Shown in pieces: positions 45,880 through 55,188 of a stretch of DNA of 64,000 nt. The stretch is from Thermostichus vulcanus str. 'Rupite'. GTDB lineage: Bacteria; Cyanobacteriota; Cyanobacteriia; Thermostichales; Thermostichaceae. The position numbers were made by a program, and so were the translations under genes. Position 1 is the stretch's first letter. Every line of letters begins with the position of its first letter. The stretch covers positions 49,869-113,868 of the forward strand of contig NZ_JAFIRA010000006.1 of the NCBI RefSeq assembly GCF_022848905.1. Direction: 5' to 3'. Below the pieces are notes generated by a model, which saw only the letters and a list, made by a program, of their open reading frames with translations, did no database searches and was not told where the DNA came from.

Positions 45880-48096
45880 ATGGTGCCTACAGAACTTGAT
45901 GTTGCAGAAGTCTACGAGGCGGCTCGGTTGGCAGCCCTCTATCGGTATGGTGTTTTGGATACTGCCGCTGAGCCTGTATGGGATAATTTGTGTCGGTTGG
46001 CGGCTCAGATTTGTGAGGCACCCATTGCCTTGATTGGTTTTATCGATCAGTCCCGCCATTGGTTCAAGGCTGCTTATGGCTGGAAGATTGAAGCGTTGCC
46101 TCGGGAACAGTCCTGGTGTGCACAGGCTATTTGTCGCCCCGAACCGTTGCTGTTAACCGATCTAGATCAGGATCCTCGCTATCGGGAGCATCCATTGGTT
46201 GTCAGGGATCCCTGGATTCGCGCCTATGCCAGTCAGCCCTTGATCGATGGGGAAGGCTTTGTGCTGGGTACTTTGAGTGTTATGGATCCGCGGCCACGGC
46301 AGTTTAGTTTGTCGCAATTACAGGGATTGCAAACGGTGGCGGAGCAGGTGATGGCTCAGTTGCAGCTACGCCGCTTTTGGCACCTGGAGGATCCAACCGT
46401 GTATCCCTCCACCCCTGAGGAAGTCCCTGCCGCGCCATTGGTAAACACAGACCCAGAAGTTGATCAGGGCCGAAAAGTTTGGGATCCAACCCATCCACAG
46501 GTTCATCCGGATGCGCAGCGAGCGCACGAACAACTGTATCGACGCATCGTGGATACAGCCCAGGAAGGGATCTGGGTGGTGGATAAACAGGGAAAAACCT
46601 GCTTTATCAATCGTCGCTTGGGGCAACTGTTGGGCTACACCGCACCAGAAATGTTGGGGCGCGGCCTGGTGGAATTTGTCGAGCCGGATCAACGCCAGAT
46701 GGTGCAGCGGCTGGTGGTTCCACCAGGCCAAAATAAGGTCTTCCCTGAACAATTGGAGATTTGCTGGCGGCGTAAAGATGGATCCCCGCTTTGGAGCTTG
46801 GTGTCCACCAGTCCGATGCTGGAGTCGGAACAGGAAGGAGGATTCTTGGGCACCCTGTATATGGTGATCGACATCAGTTTGCGCAAGCAGGCGGAGGCGC
46901 AACTACGGCAGGTTAATGAAGAACTGGAACGACGGGTGGAAGCCCGCACAGCCGAATGGATACAAGCCAACCGTGCCCTAGCCCAGAGTGAGGAACGGTT
47001 CCGCAGCATTTTTACAGAAGCGCCGATTGGGATTGCCCTGACCCATCGGCAGGGCCATATTCTCACGGCAAACCGGGCCCTGGCGGAAATGTTAGGGTAT
47101 GCCGATGCCTCTGAATTGGTGGGGCTGCACCTGGGATCCCTGGCCCAAGCGAGTCTTGATCTGACGCCAGAAGAATGGCAACAGGAGAAACAACAACAGG
47201 AGCGCCTTGCCCAGGGAGAGATTCACAGTTATCGGCAGGTAAGGCGATTTTTAAGACGGGATGGCCGTTGGGTGTGGACGCAACTAACCTTTGGCCGTAT
47301 TTCCACCTCTGACTCAGGACAACACTCGGAACAAAAATCGGAACAAAAAGAAGAGGGCTATGGCCTGACGATGGTGGAAGACATCACGGAACGACAAGCG
47401 TTGGAGGGCATGAAGGATGAATTTATCTCGATTGTTAGCCACGAGTTGCGTACTCCCCTCACCTCCATTCACGGGGCCTTGAGCCTGATGGCTACCGGTA
47501 AGCTGGGATCCCTGCTGCCCAAAGGGGAACGCCTGCTACAAATTGCCGCCACCAATACCGAACGTCTGGTGCGTTTGGTGAATGACATTCTGGATTTGGA
47601 TCGCATGGAAGCGGGTAGCCTGAGCATGGAGAAAAAGCCCTGTGATGCGGCGGAGCTGATTCGGTATGCTGCCGAAACCATGCGCTCGATGGCGGAGCAA
47701 GCCCAGGTGCATTTGGTAACTCAGCCCTTGCCCGTGACGATACATGCGGATCCCGACCGCATTATTCAAACCTTGACCAACCTGCTCAGTAATGCCATCA
47801 AGTTCTCGCCGAGGGGGGCAACGGTGCGCTTGGGGGCCAAACAACGCCATGCTCATCAAGTTATCTTTTGGGTGCAGGATCAGGGGCGAGGGATCCCGGC
47901 GGCCAATCTGGAGACGATCTTTCATCGCTTTAAACAAGTGGATAGTTCTGACTCCCGCGAGAAGGGCGGCACCGGCTTAGGGCTGGCTATTTGCCGTAGC
48001 ATTGTCCGCCAACATGGGGGGCGAATTTGGGTAGAAAGCGAAGTCGGCAAAGGCAGTACCTTCTTTTTTACGTTGCCCCTCTTTGCTCCCGAATGA
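45880..48096 (+). CDS. Sensor histidine kinase GAF-PAS-PAS
   Basis: 738 residues from ATG 45880 (MVPTELDVAEVYEAARLAAL); the upstream in-frame codons look non-coding, and no clear ribosome site is seen. Domains: GAF (about 20-165, IALIGFIDQSRHWFKA, SWCAQAICR, the oxidant/redox-type GAF found at kinase N termini), PAS with PAC (about 215-340), coiled coil, PAS with PAC (about 365-500), HisKA with H521 (SIVSHELRTPL), HATPase with N box LSNAIKFSP and G boxes DQGRGIP and GGTGLGLAICRS. There is no membrane helix. The single-domain receiver gene starts 36 nt downstream and is the obvious partner. Confidence 0.9.
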   Translation: MVPTELDVAEVYEAARLAALYRYGVLDTAAEPVWDNLCRLAAQICEAPIALIGFIDQSRHWFKAAYGWKIEALPREQSWCAQAICRPEPLLLTDLDQDPRYREHPLVVRDPWIRAYASQPLIDGEGFVLGTLSVMDPRPRQFSLSQLQGLQTVAEQVMAQLQLRRFWHLEDPTVYPSTPEEVPAAPLVNTDPEVDQGRKVWDPTHPQVHPDAQRAHEQLYRRIVDTAQEGIWVVDKQGKTCFINRRLGQLLGYTAPEMLGRGLVEFVEPDQRQMVQRLVVPPGQNKVFPEQLEICWRRKDGSPLWSLVSTSPMLESEQEGGFLGTLYMVIDISLRKQAEAQLRQVNEELERRVEARTAEWIQANRALAQSEERFRSIFTEAPIGIALTHRQGHILTANRALAEMLGYADASELVGLHLGSLAQASLDLTPEEWQQEKQQQERLAQGEIHSYRQVRRFLRRDGRWVWTQLTFGRISTSDSGQHSEQKSEQKEEGYGLTMVEDITERQALEGMKDEFISIVSHELRTPLTSIHGALSLMATGKLGSLLPKGERLLQIAATNTERLVRLVNDILDLDRMEAGSLSMEKKPCDAAELIRYAAETMRSMAEQAQVHLVTQPLPVTIHADPDRIIQTLTNLLSNAIKFSPRGATVRLGAKQRHAHQVIFWVQDQGRGIPAANLETIFHRFKQVDSSDSREKGGTGLGLAICRSIVRQHGGRIWVESEVGKGSTFFFTLPLFAPE

Positions 48097-48132
48097 TGGA
48101 TCTGTTGCGTAGTGACTCAATTGGCTAAGACC

Positions 48133-48567
48133 ATGCAAACTTTAACTTCTACCTCCAGTGATGCCACTCTGACCCGCCGGGTTTTGGTGGTGGACGATGA
48201 AGACGATATCCGCGAAGTGGCTCAGCTTAGCCTGGAGATTATGGCCGGTTGGGAGGTGTGGAGTGCGCCTTCTGGTGAAGAAGGGATCCGCATTGCGGAA
48301 ACGGCTCACCCGGATGTAATTCTGTTGGATGTGATGATGCCGGATATGGATGGCCCGACCACCTTCCGTCAATTGCGGGCCAACCCCAAAACTCGAGATA
48401 TTCCGGTCATTCTCCTGACAGCGAAAGTACGGGCGCGGTTGGTCAAGCAGCAGTTTTTGCCGCTGGGGGTGCGGGGGGTGATTACCAAACCCTTTGATGC
48501 GACCAAGTTGGCGGATCAGGTGGCCGAAACGGTAGGCTGGGATCCCGCCTCTGATGACCGAACTTGA
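48133..48567 (+). CDS. Single-domain response regulator (CheY-like)
   Basis: 144 residues from ATG 48133; GTG 48112 is possible. After a Ser/Thr-rich start the receiver has VLVVDDEDDIREV, phospho-acceptor D66 in VILLDVMMPDMDG, Thr in VILLTAK and Lys in ITKPFDATKL. There is no output domain. It is 36 nt after the GAF/PAS kinase gene and is likely its phosphorylation target or feedback receiver. Confidence 0.88.
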   Translation: MQTLTSTSSDATLTRRVLVVDDEDDIREVAQLSLEIMAGWEVWSAPSGEEGIRIAETAHPDVILLDVMMPDMDGPTTFRQLRANPKTRDIPVILLTAKVRARLVKQQFLPLGVRGVITKPFDATKLADQVAETVGWDPASDDRT

Positions 48568-48611
48568 AGTCTAAGGAGATCTGATCTGAAATCTGAAGGA
48601 ATAGCAGCCAC

Positions 48612-48645
48612 AAAAAAAGCAGGGTTGGATTGGCCCTGCCTTGAA
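48612..48645 (-). terminator. Intrinsic terminator on minus strand, gene unclear
   Basis: Minus-strand sequence GCAGGGCCAATCCAACCCTGC folds into a 6-bp GC-rich stem and is followed at once by seven T. It is oriented to end a minus-strand transcript coming from the TM0106-type nuclease gene, which stops 230 nt earlier, or from an unannotated small RNA in 48646-48872. A 92-residue minus-strand frame (start 48794) reads through the hairpin and is therefore doubtful. The stretch 48568-48872 otherwise has no gene. Confidence 0.6.
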
Positions 48646-48872
48646 GAGGAAGTGGATGGAGAACGGTCACCCTGTCGCAGTCGTTGCATCAAGGTGCGAT
48701 TCCGTTTGTCCAGTTGTCGTTTGCGGGCTGTTCCTCCCCGCCCGCGATGGTTTCTTCCCTGTTGGCGGGGGGATTCATGGGATTTGAGTCGCATTGGATC
48801 CCTCAGAGTCTGGTGTCCTATAGGTTATCCTAATCCGAACTGGGTTGATCCTTTTTGCGGAGAACCGCTGCC

Positions 48873-50501
48873 TTAAGGGTTGGAATCCGCGCCTTTGGCC
48901 AGCCAGTCTTTGAGGCGATGGGTTGCTCGACAGTCATCCTCGTTGTAAATCACCGAGCGCTCCAAAAAATCCCGATCTTGGGTTTCCAGCCACTGGCTGT
49001 ACCAGTAAATCGACTGTGCCCCACTGGCATCCGGGATCCGCCACTCAAACCCCAGCCAACGGGCGATGTTTTTGAGGGAGTAACTTTCGATGGGCAATAC
49101 GACGGAACGTTGTACCCATTCGTGCAAATCTACAAAGCGCTTTAATAACTGCCGCAGTTGGCGGGGATCCGTATTGTATTGCTGACCCAGGCGTTGACAA
49201 GTTTGTACTTCAAACCCGTGGAAGTGATAAATGGGTGCCTCGGGATGCTGTGCTGTCAGGCGCAAAAATTGCTGCCACACCTGCCCTTCCTCTTCTGGGG
49301 TTGTGGCCAAACAACTGTGATAGCGAAACGCATCGGCATCCTGAGTTTGCTCCACCACCAGTAAGCCCAGCAGATAGGCGACATTGTGACGGGGATCTGC
49401 CTCAATATCAAAGTAAATTTCGACAGCGGTTTTTGGGAAAGGCTCCTGCTGAATCCAGACGGGTTGCTGAGTGAGGGTGGCATGGGCTTGCCGCTTCAGT
49501 TGCAGGGCGACGGCGGCTCCCAGTTTGGGAATCGCTTGTAGGGTTTCCAGGTGAGCGTTGGCCAGAGCTTCCACCGACTCGATCCCTGCTTCTTGTAACA
49601 GCGGATAACGGGATCCCGTCACGCCCGGCAGCAGGCTGAGGGGTTGGCTGGTTGCATTCAATTGCCGACAATGCTCCCGCCAATGGCAAAGATGACAACG
49701 GCTGCGCGCCATAAACACCTGGGGGGGATCGGGCTGGTCTAAAGTGAGCAAATACTCGCGGATCAACTGCCGTACCTGTTCCCGCCGTCGCCCCAGATGG
49801 ATAGGATGCCACTTCCCCCCTTTCAAAATCAAAATTCCCCGCTTCGGGGTTGTCCCCTGCAAAGTGCCGAGCAATTCCGCCTGTAAAGCCAGCAGCAACT
49901 CGTACTCAGGTTTGGGACGTTTGCCAATACGAATTTGCGCCGGCAGGTAAAAGTGTCTGAGGGAGGGTTGGCTTTTGGTGGGTAGGGGTTGATCCCGAAT
50001 GAGTAGATCCAGGGAACTGCTCACCCGGATTGCCTCAAACTCTGCGGGCAAGGTGTTATCGGCTGTTGCGGTGTCTCTATCTATAGGATCCGTAGGGTCT
50101 GGGATCCCTGGCGAAGAACGGGGAGCCTTTGAAAGCTCGGTTTCACATTCAAGGGCGGTTACATCCACCGCGGCTGCCCGCTCAATAACCCGCTCAATAA
50201 ATAGTTCCGCCTGGATTCCTCCCCCATAGATGTACTGCACACCCTGGGACATGGCCGCCAACACCGCCCCATTGCCAGCTTCAATCCGTTCTCCGGGGAA
50301 TTGCTCAAACACTCTTGACACTAAAGTTTGGCGATCCCGCCGCCACTGCTCTAATAGATCTTCTGGGGGAAGCTTTGCCTGAATAGGCCCAACCCGATCC
50401 AAATAAGGGAGTCGTCGACAACGGAAGAAGGCAAGCAACTCCTCGGCATTTATAGAACTCTGCGTAGAGCCCTGCTGGGCTGCTTCAACCTTGTTTTGCA
50501 A
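48873..50501 (-). CDS. TM0106-family RecB-like putative nuclease
   Basis: 542 residues. The N-terminal half resembles the RecB/Cas4-like nuclease part with a cysteine cluster (SRCHLCHWREHCRQL). In the middle is a helix-hairpin-helix-like stretch (LLQEAGIESVEALANAHLET). The C-terminal half is an RNase H-like 3'-5' exonuclease domain: IYFDIEADPRHN, YHFHGFEVQTCQRL, and YNEDDCRATHRLKDWL carrying the acidic metal ligands. The family is found with DNA repair or metabolism genes, but its role is undetermined. It is a stand-alone gene followed by the terminator at 48612-48645. Confidence 0.82.
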   Translation of the reverse strand: MQNKVEAAQQGSTQSSINAEELLAFFRCRRLPYLDRVGPIQAKLPPEDLLEQWRRDRQTLVSRVFEQFPGERIEAGNGAVLAAMSQGVQYIYGGGIQAELFIERVIERAAAVDVTALECETELSKAPRSSPGIPDPTDPIDRDTATADNTLPAEFEAIRVSSSLDLLIRDQPLPTKSQPSLRHFYLPAQIRIGKRPKPEYELLLALQAELLGTLQGTTPKRGILILKGGKWHPIHLGRRREQVRQLIREYLLTLDQPDPPQVFMARSRCHLCHWREHCRQLNATSQPLSLLPGVTGSRYPLLQEAGIESVEALANAHLETLQAIPKLGAAVALQLKRQAHATLTQQPVWIQQEPFPKTAVEIYFDIEADPRHNVAYLLGLLVVEQTQDADAFRYHSCLATTPEEEGQVWQQFLRLTAQHPEAPIYHFHGFEVQTCQRLGQQYNTDPRQLRQLLKRFVDLHEWVQRSVVLPIESYSLKNIARWLGFEWRIPDASGAQSIYWYSQWLETQDRDFLERSVIYNEDDCRATHRLKDWLAKGADSNP

Positions 50502-50569
50502 GGGTAGACGACCTTAACTTCTGTTTCTGGTGATATTCTGACACGTCCCCATACCCCGCCAATCCCCCT

Positions 50570-50848
50570 TTAGGGTTTGGGAGTTTCTGAAGGAAGAAGA
50601 TAGGTGATGATGCGCTCAACCGTGTCGGACTGGCGGCGAGCGGTCTCGGCCTGTTGTTGACAGATTTGCTTCAACTCTCCCAACCAGTTGCTGTGCTCTT
50701 GGGTCACCATAAGCTGCTGTTGAACAATTCCTTTCAGGTTGGTCAGATCATCTTTGACGAAGCTCACAGTCTCCGTCAGGGTCAGCACGGCACCCACCAG
50801 GCGATCCAGCCGAAAGTCGATCTGATCGAAGCGATCGTTGCTTTGCAT
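50570..50848 (-). CDS. Small coiled-coil protein
   Basis: 92 residues, predicted almost entirely coiled coil (FDQIDFRLDRLVGAVLTLTE, DDLTNLKGIVQQQLMVTQEH), with no membrane segment. The start MQSNDRFDQIDFRLDRL is typical of many small cyanobacterial proteins without known function. It lies about 70 nt before the TM0106-type nuclease gene on the same strand and may be co-transcribed. The stretch 50849-51242 to its right shows no supported gene. Confidence 0.6.
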   Translation of the reverse strand: MQSNDRFDQIDFRLDRLVGAVLTLTETVSFVKDDLTNLKGIVQQQLMVTQEHSNWLGELKQICQQQAETARRQSDTVERIITYLLPSETPKP

Positions 50849-51242
50849 CTTACATCTTCAGGGAGTGGTGAACAGGACTGAAAATTGGCGTCCGGAAGCG
50901 CTTCGAATCCGAGAACAGACTCTAGGCCCTCAGAACCCAAAGCCGCTCCAGCCAACGCAGCAACCTCAGTTAGTTTATCAAGGAGGCTTTAGTTCGGCTC
51001 CTGCCTGGTTAGACTATGTATTTATTCTTACCGATACTTACGGCTATCCCATGCGTCAATTGTCGTAACTCGCTCGTTAGAAGCGCTGCTTTTGGGATAA
51101 GCCAATCTGCTGACCCCCACCTGTTTCTACTTCTGAGGCTGACAAGAGCGATCGGAATGGAGACATGGCATTCTCAGGTCTCCTAATCTATCCATGATTT
51201 TATCTGTTCCCGCCTGCTCGCGTATTTTGAAGCTTCCTGAAT

Positions 51243-51421
51243 TTACGAGGCGGCCACCAGCACATCATCGGGATCCGAGTATTGAATGCCTTCAGGGATC
51301 CCTGCCGCATCTGGCGACCACATCCACAAGCGGTGCAAAATCCGGTCTCCAACCGACTGGGCCACATAGGGATCCCGTCCATGTAAAACGCGGTAGTTAT
51401 CTACAAATAAGGCATCTCACA
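51243..51421 (-). pseudogene. C-terminal remnant of a TauD/TfdA-family dioxygenase
   Basis: The minus-strand frame ending at the TAA at 51243 reads DALFVDNYRVLHGRDPYVAQ and then SVGDRILHRLWMWS, matching the C-terminal Fe(II)/2-oxoglutarate dioxygenase motif (GDxxxxDNxRxxHGR) with the last His ligand and the 2-oxoglutarate Arg. The expected Gly before DAL is a TGA codon, and upstream the intact ETF-QO-like gene begins ten nt away. Only the last fifth of such a protein remains. Confidence 0.65.
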
Positions 51422-51430
51422 ACCGCACGG

Positions 51431-53155
51431 TCATAACCCGAAGAAATCCGGGCCGGATCCCTCATAGCTGGGGTTAACCCGCAAATTTAATTGGGGACAG
51501 ATGATTTCGCAGGTGCGGCACTGAATGCAATTTTCTAAAGACATGGCATGGGAACGGATCCCGTGCTGTTCTCGGATGTGGTGAACTTCTGCGGTGCAGT
51601 CAGAAATGCAGGGGGTAGGGCGATTGAGTTTGTCGTAAGTGGCGATGCACCGACGACAGGTTTCGGCACTGAACTCGACAATATGATGGTTGCCTTCGTG
51701 ATAACGGGGTTCGGCAAAAAAGACCGCATCAGGCCGAGAGAAATAGCCGTACACGGACTCGGGTTGAGGCACAGAAACGGCGGTGGGGGCAACAAAATCC
51801 GCCTGAATAGCGGCATGGGGAGCAATGTATCCCTGAGGTGGGGGTGCGCTGGTGCTAACTCGTCCGGTAAGAAGGGTATAAGCGCGCAGGGTTTCTCGGC
51901 CCCGGCGAACCGGGTCTTGCAGGCCAAATTGCAGGGATCCCAACCAAGGATGGCCAGCATCGACGCTGCTGCACACTTTGGGTAGGTACTCTTCCAACAG
52001 GCGGGAGTTTTCCAGGAAAGCTTCCCGGAAGTAGCGGCTGCGGTACAGATCTTGCCCCACCGAGCTTTGCATCACTTCTTGTTGATAGGCCTCTTGAATG
52101 TGCAGATTGCCTTTCAAAAAGCCATCGTGAATTAAGCCCGCCGCCACATAGCCGGTTTCCATGGCCTTATCGACCCCGGCCAGGCTGCCCACATCCAGCA
52201 CCCCGAGCGCATCCCCCAACAACAGGGATCCCTCCACACCAAAGCGGGTGGGCAGACTGTAGTAGCCTCCCTCTGGAATCACGGCAGCCCCGTACTTGAG
52301 CAACTTGCCCCCCTCCAGCAAAGATTGGATCCAAGGATGGCCTTTGAACTCCTGGAGACGTTGTTGCGGGTTCAGGTTGGGGTTTTTGCTATCGAGGCCG
52401 ATGATCAGGCCCAAGGCAAGGCGATTGTCTTTGAGGCCATAGACAAAGCCGCCACTAAAGCTGCCGTCCAAAACCGGGTAACCCAGGGTGTGCCACACCT
52501 GCCCTTGCAGGGATCCGGGAATTTGCCAGACTTCTTTCACCCCGACCGACCACAGTTGCGGATTAGGCCGCAGCTGAAACTTCTCGATGAGATCTTTGGA
52601 GATGAACCCTTTGTCGCCAAAACAGGTGAGATCAGCAAAAATGCAGTCTTCGTAAATTTGGCCGGAGTCGCTGGCTCGCACCCCAATCACCCGTTCCCCG
52701 TCGTACAGAATTTCATGGGCGGCAAAACCGGGAAATAAATCAAGGGTGACATTCGGGATCCCCTTGGCTTTCTCTTGCAGTTGTTCTGCCAACCAACGAA
52801 TGACGTGGCTGAGGGTGAGGATGACTTGTCCCTGTTTGCGAAACCCTTGGGGAATCACGGCTTCCGGTAGATCCCAGCGCTGTTCGGATCCCAGTACACT
52901 CAGATGATTGACTTCCACGCGCCCTTCGGTGGGGAACCCCTGACTTTCAAAATCAGGAAAGAGTTTGCAGATCACTTGGGGATTGCAGATGGCGCCGCTG
53001 ACGATGTGCCCACCGAATTGCCGTGCTTTTTCCAGAATGGCAATGGAGATCTTCAAGCCGGAGAGTTTGGCTAGATCCAAAAGGCGATGGGCCAGGATCA
53101 GGTTGGAGGAACTCCCCCCTACCAGCAAAAGATCGTAGCGGATGGCTTCACTCAT
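51431..53155 (-). CDS. ETF-ubiquinone oxidoreductase-like flavoprotein
   Basis: 574 residues. The layout follows ETF-QO: an N-terminal FAD domain, the middle motifs SLVRWL-type (LSHVIRWLAEQLQ), YPGFAA-like (LFPGFAAHEILYDGE), GIKELW-like (SVGVKEVWQIPG), HTLGYPVLDGSFSGGFVYGL and LGLIIGLDSKNPNLNPQQRL, then a C-terminal ferredoxin-like iron-sulfur motif ENCIQCRTCEIICPQLN. Two features are odd: the dinucleotide motif is GGSSSNL rather than GxGxxG, and there is an extra cysteine cluster (CRRC, CISDC) before the ferredoxin motif. ETF-QO passes electrons from ETF to quinone, but no etfA or etfB is in the window. The physiological donor here is unknown. Confidence 0.85.
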   Translation of the reverse strand: MSEAIRYDLLLVGGSSSNLILAHRLLDLAKLSGLKISIAILEKARQFGGHIVSGAICNPQVICKLFPDFESQGFPTEGRVEVNHLSVLGSEQRWDLPEAVIPQGFRKQGQVILTLSHVIRWLAEQLQEKAKGIPNVTLDLFPGFAAHEILYDGERVIGVRASDSGQIYEDCIFADLTCFGDKGFISKDLIEKFQLRPNPQLWSVGVKEVWQIPGSLQGQVWHTLGYPVLDGSFSGGFVYGLKDNRLALGLIIGLDSKNPNLNPQQRLQEFKGHPWIQSLLEGGKLLKYGAAVIPEGGYYSLPTRFGVEGSLLLGDALGVLDVGSLAGVDKAMETGYVAAGLIHDGFLKGNLHIQEAYQQEVMQSSVGQDLYRSRYFREAFLENSRLLEEYLPKVCSSVDAGHPWLGSLQFGLQDPVRRGRETLRAYTLLTGRVSTSAPPPQGYIAPHAAIQADFVAPTAVSVPQPESVYGYFSRPDAVFFAEPRYHEGNHHIVEFSAETCRRCIATYDKLNRPTPCISDCTAEVHHIREQHGIRSHAMSLENCIQCRTCEIICPQLNLRVNPSYEGSGPDFFGL

Positions 53156-53363
53156 CAGACAAAATTCCCACTAGACGAAGTTCCTACCCAGAGGTTTCGG
53201 GTGCGCTGTTTGTATGCTAATGAGGGCTGATGCAGAAAGGGCAGAACCTTCATACCTTCTAAAGCCTCTGGTAAAGTCTCTGGGGAGCTTCTCTGGCCGC
53301 TGATGTTGGGGTTCAGGAGTGTTCGTTTGATGGGGTCGGGTGTAACGTCGAGGGGACAAGGAG

Positions 53364-53993
53364 ATGGGGGTGGGACAAGAGAATCGTCGCCATGCTCCGG
53401 CAACGCTGCGCAACCGGGATCCGATTCTGAGGGTGCTGGAGCAGGTTTTACCCAGCAGTGGCAGGGTGTTGGAGGTTGGCAGTGGCACAGGGGAACATGC
53501 CGTGTACTTTGCCCCGCGTCTGCCCCATTGCATCTGGCAACCGAGTGAGCCGGATCCGGAGCTTTGTCGTAGTATTCAAGCCTGGCAAGCGGAATTTCCG
53601 GCAGCCAACCTACGCCCCCCTATCCCATTGGATGTCCGGGATCCGATCTGGCCGGTCGAGACCCCAAGCCCAGATCCACCCACAACAGCGATGGTCAGCA
53701 TCAACCTGATTCACATCAGCCCTTGGGCCAGTTGTTTGGGATTGATGGCCGGAGCCGGTCGAATTTTGCCACCCGACGGGATCCTCTATTTGTATGGCCC
53801 TTTCCGTTGCCAGGGAGAACACACGGCTCCCAGTAACGCCCAGTTTGATGCCAGCTTAAGAGCGGAGAACCCGGAATGGGGAGTGCGGGATTTGGAAAAC
53901 GTTGTTGAGGTGGCTGAGCAAAAGGGGCTGATCCTGAAAGAGGTGATTCCTATGCCGGCCAACAACCTTTCCGTTGTCTTCCAGCGGAAGTAG
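53364..53993 (+). CDS. DUF938-family SAM-dependent methyltransferase
   Basis: 209 residues from ATG 53364 (AGGGG about 8 nt upstream). DUF938 proteins are class I methyltransferases of unknown substrate. The start RRHAPATLRNRDPILRVLEQ, the SAM motif VLEVGSGTGEHAVYFA, the WQPSEPD strand, SINLIHISPW and YGPFRCQGEHTAPSNAQFD are all family marks. It is divergent from the ETF-QO-like gene and is followed 27 nt later by anmK. Confidence 0.92.
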   Translation: MGVGQENRRHAPATLRNRDPILRVLEQVLPSSGRVLEVGSGTGEHAVYFAPRLPHCIWQPSEPDPELCRSIQAWQAEFPAANLRPPIPLDVRDPIWPVETPSPDPPTTAMVSINLIHISPWASCLGLMAGAGRILPPDGILYLYGPFRCQGEHTAPSNAQFDASLRAENPEWGVRDLENVVEVAEQKGLILKEVIPMPANNLSVVFQRK

Positions 53994-54020
53994 TTCACTA
54001 TCTTCACTGTCTTCAACAAG

Positions 54021-55166
54021 ATGATTGTCATTGGCTTAATGTCGGGCACTTCTGTGGATGGGATCGATGTGGCGATTGTGCAAATTGAGGGCAGGGATCC
54101 CTTAACCTGGGATCTTCTCCATCATGAAACCATCCCCTATTCCGAACAGTTGAGAGAAGCCATCTTGCGGGCTTCGGATCCCAAAACCAGCAGCGTTGAT
54201 CAGCTCTGCGCGTTGAATGTTCGGGTGGGGCAAGCTTTTGCGGAAGCAGCTTTGCAGGGGATCGATTCTGCAAACCTGAACCCGGAACAGATTGACTTGA
54301 TTGGCAGTCATGGCCAAACCCTTTGGCATATCCCCACCGGCCCCAATGCCTCTACCTTGCAAATCGGCGAAGCGGCTGTGATTGCAGAATTAACCGGGAT
54401 CCCTGTCATCAACAATTTTCGAGCGCGGGATATGGCGGCTGGAGGACAGGGGGCCCCGCTGGTGGCGTTTGTAGATAGGCTGTTGTTCAGTGACTCTCAC
54501 CGGAATCGTGTGGCCCAAAACATTGGCGGCATTGCCAATTTAACCTATTTACCCAAAACCTCTGGGCCGGGATCCCCGTTTGCCTTTGATACGGGTCCAG
54601 GCAACATTTTGATCGACTTAGCAGTGATGCAAGCCACTCAAGGGCAACAAACGTTTGATCGCAACGGGCAGTGGGCCGCCCAAGGCCAAGTGGACTGGGA
54701 AAAGGTTAGAGAATGGATGCGGGATCCCTATTTTCAGTTGCCTCCACCCAAAACCACCGGCAGAGAATATTTTGGAGCGTCCTATCTACAACAGATTTGG
54801 CCTCATTTTGCTTCAGCCGCAGATTGCATTGCCACCCTAACTGCATGGACCGCTTGTTCCATTGCCCACGCCTACAGAACCTTTTTGCCCCATCTGCCGG
54901 ATCAAGCAATTGTGAGTGGTGGTGGCACCCAAAACCCAACTCTGATGAAGATGTTGCAGCGGCAGCTTCCGGAAGTGACCCTGCTCACCAGTGAACAAAT
55001 GGGGATCCCGTCGCAAGCAAAAGAAGCCCTGGCTTTTGCTATCTTGGCCTATCGAACTTGGCAGGGTCAGGCAAACAATTTACCCGAGGCAACTGGAGCC
55101 AGTCGAGCTGTTATTTTGGGTCAAATAACCCCGGCCAATCGCTCCCTTACGATTCAGTTGTTGTAG
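54021..55166 (+). CDS. anmK: Anhydro-N-acetylmuramic acid kinase
   Basis: 381 residues, usual length. AnmK opens and phosphorylates 1,6-anhydro-MurNAc from cell-wall turnover to MurNAc-6-phosphate for recycling. ASKHA-fold landmarks: [18 protein letters not shown] (phosphate 1), [35 protein letters not shown] and [12 protein letters not shown] (adenosine motif). Only 27 nt separate it from the DUF938 gene. The last codons and the stop lie in a sequence resembling the MITE-like repeat. Confidence 0.95.
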   Translation: MIVIGLMSGTSVDGIDVAIVQIEGRDPLTWDLLHHETIPYSEQLREAILRASDPKTSSVDQLCALNVRVGQAFAEAALQGIDSANLNPEQIDLIGSHGQTLWHIPTGPNASTLQIGEAAVIAELTGIPVINNFRARDMAAGGQGAPLVAFVDRLLFSDSHRNRVAQNIGGIANLTYLPKTSGPGSPFAFDTGPGNILIDLAVMQATQGQQTFDRNGQWAAQGQVDWEKVREWMRDPYFQLPPPKTTGREYFGASYLQQIWPHFASAADCIATLTAWTACSIAHAYRTFLPHLPDQAIVSGGGTQNPTLMKMLQRQLPEVTLLTSEQMGIPSQAKEALAFAILAYRTWQGQANNLPEATGASRAVILGQITPANRSLTIQLL

Positions 55167-55188
55167 CAAACCCGCGCAAGGGCTGTAA
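55157..55188. repeat. Possible MITE fragment at the anmK 3' end
   Basis: GTTGTTGTAGCAAACCCGCG followed by AAGGGCTGTAAG matches two separated pieces of the MITE-like repeat: the internal GTTGTTGTCGCAAACCCGTG and the right end AGAGGGCTGTAAG. An internally deleted copy would explain this. The anmK TAG stop is inside it. The match is short, so chance is not excluded. Confidence 0.4.

Noticed and set aside
48516..48794. 92-residue Arg-rich minus-strand frame
   Set aside because: A strong intrinsic terminator with seven T lies inside the frame, and its end is antisense to the CheY-like gene.
50838..51068. 76-residue plus-strand frame after the small coiled-coil gene
   Set aside because: No start signal, no recognisable family, overlaps the start of a divergent gene.
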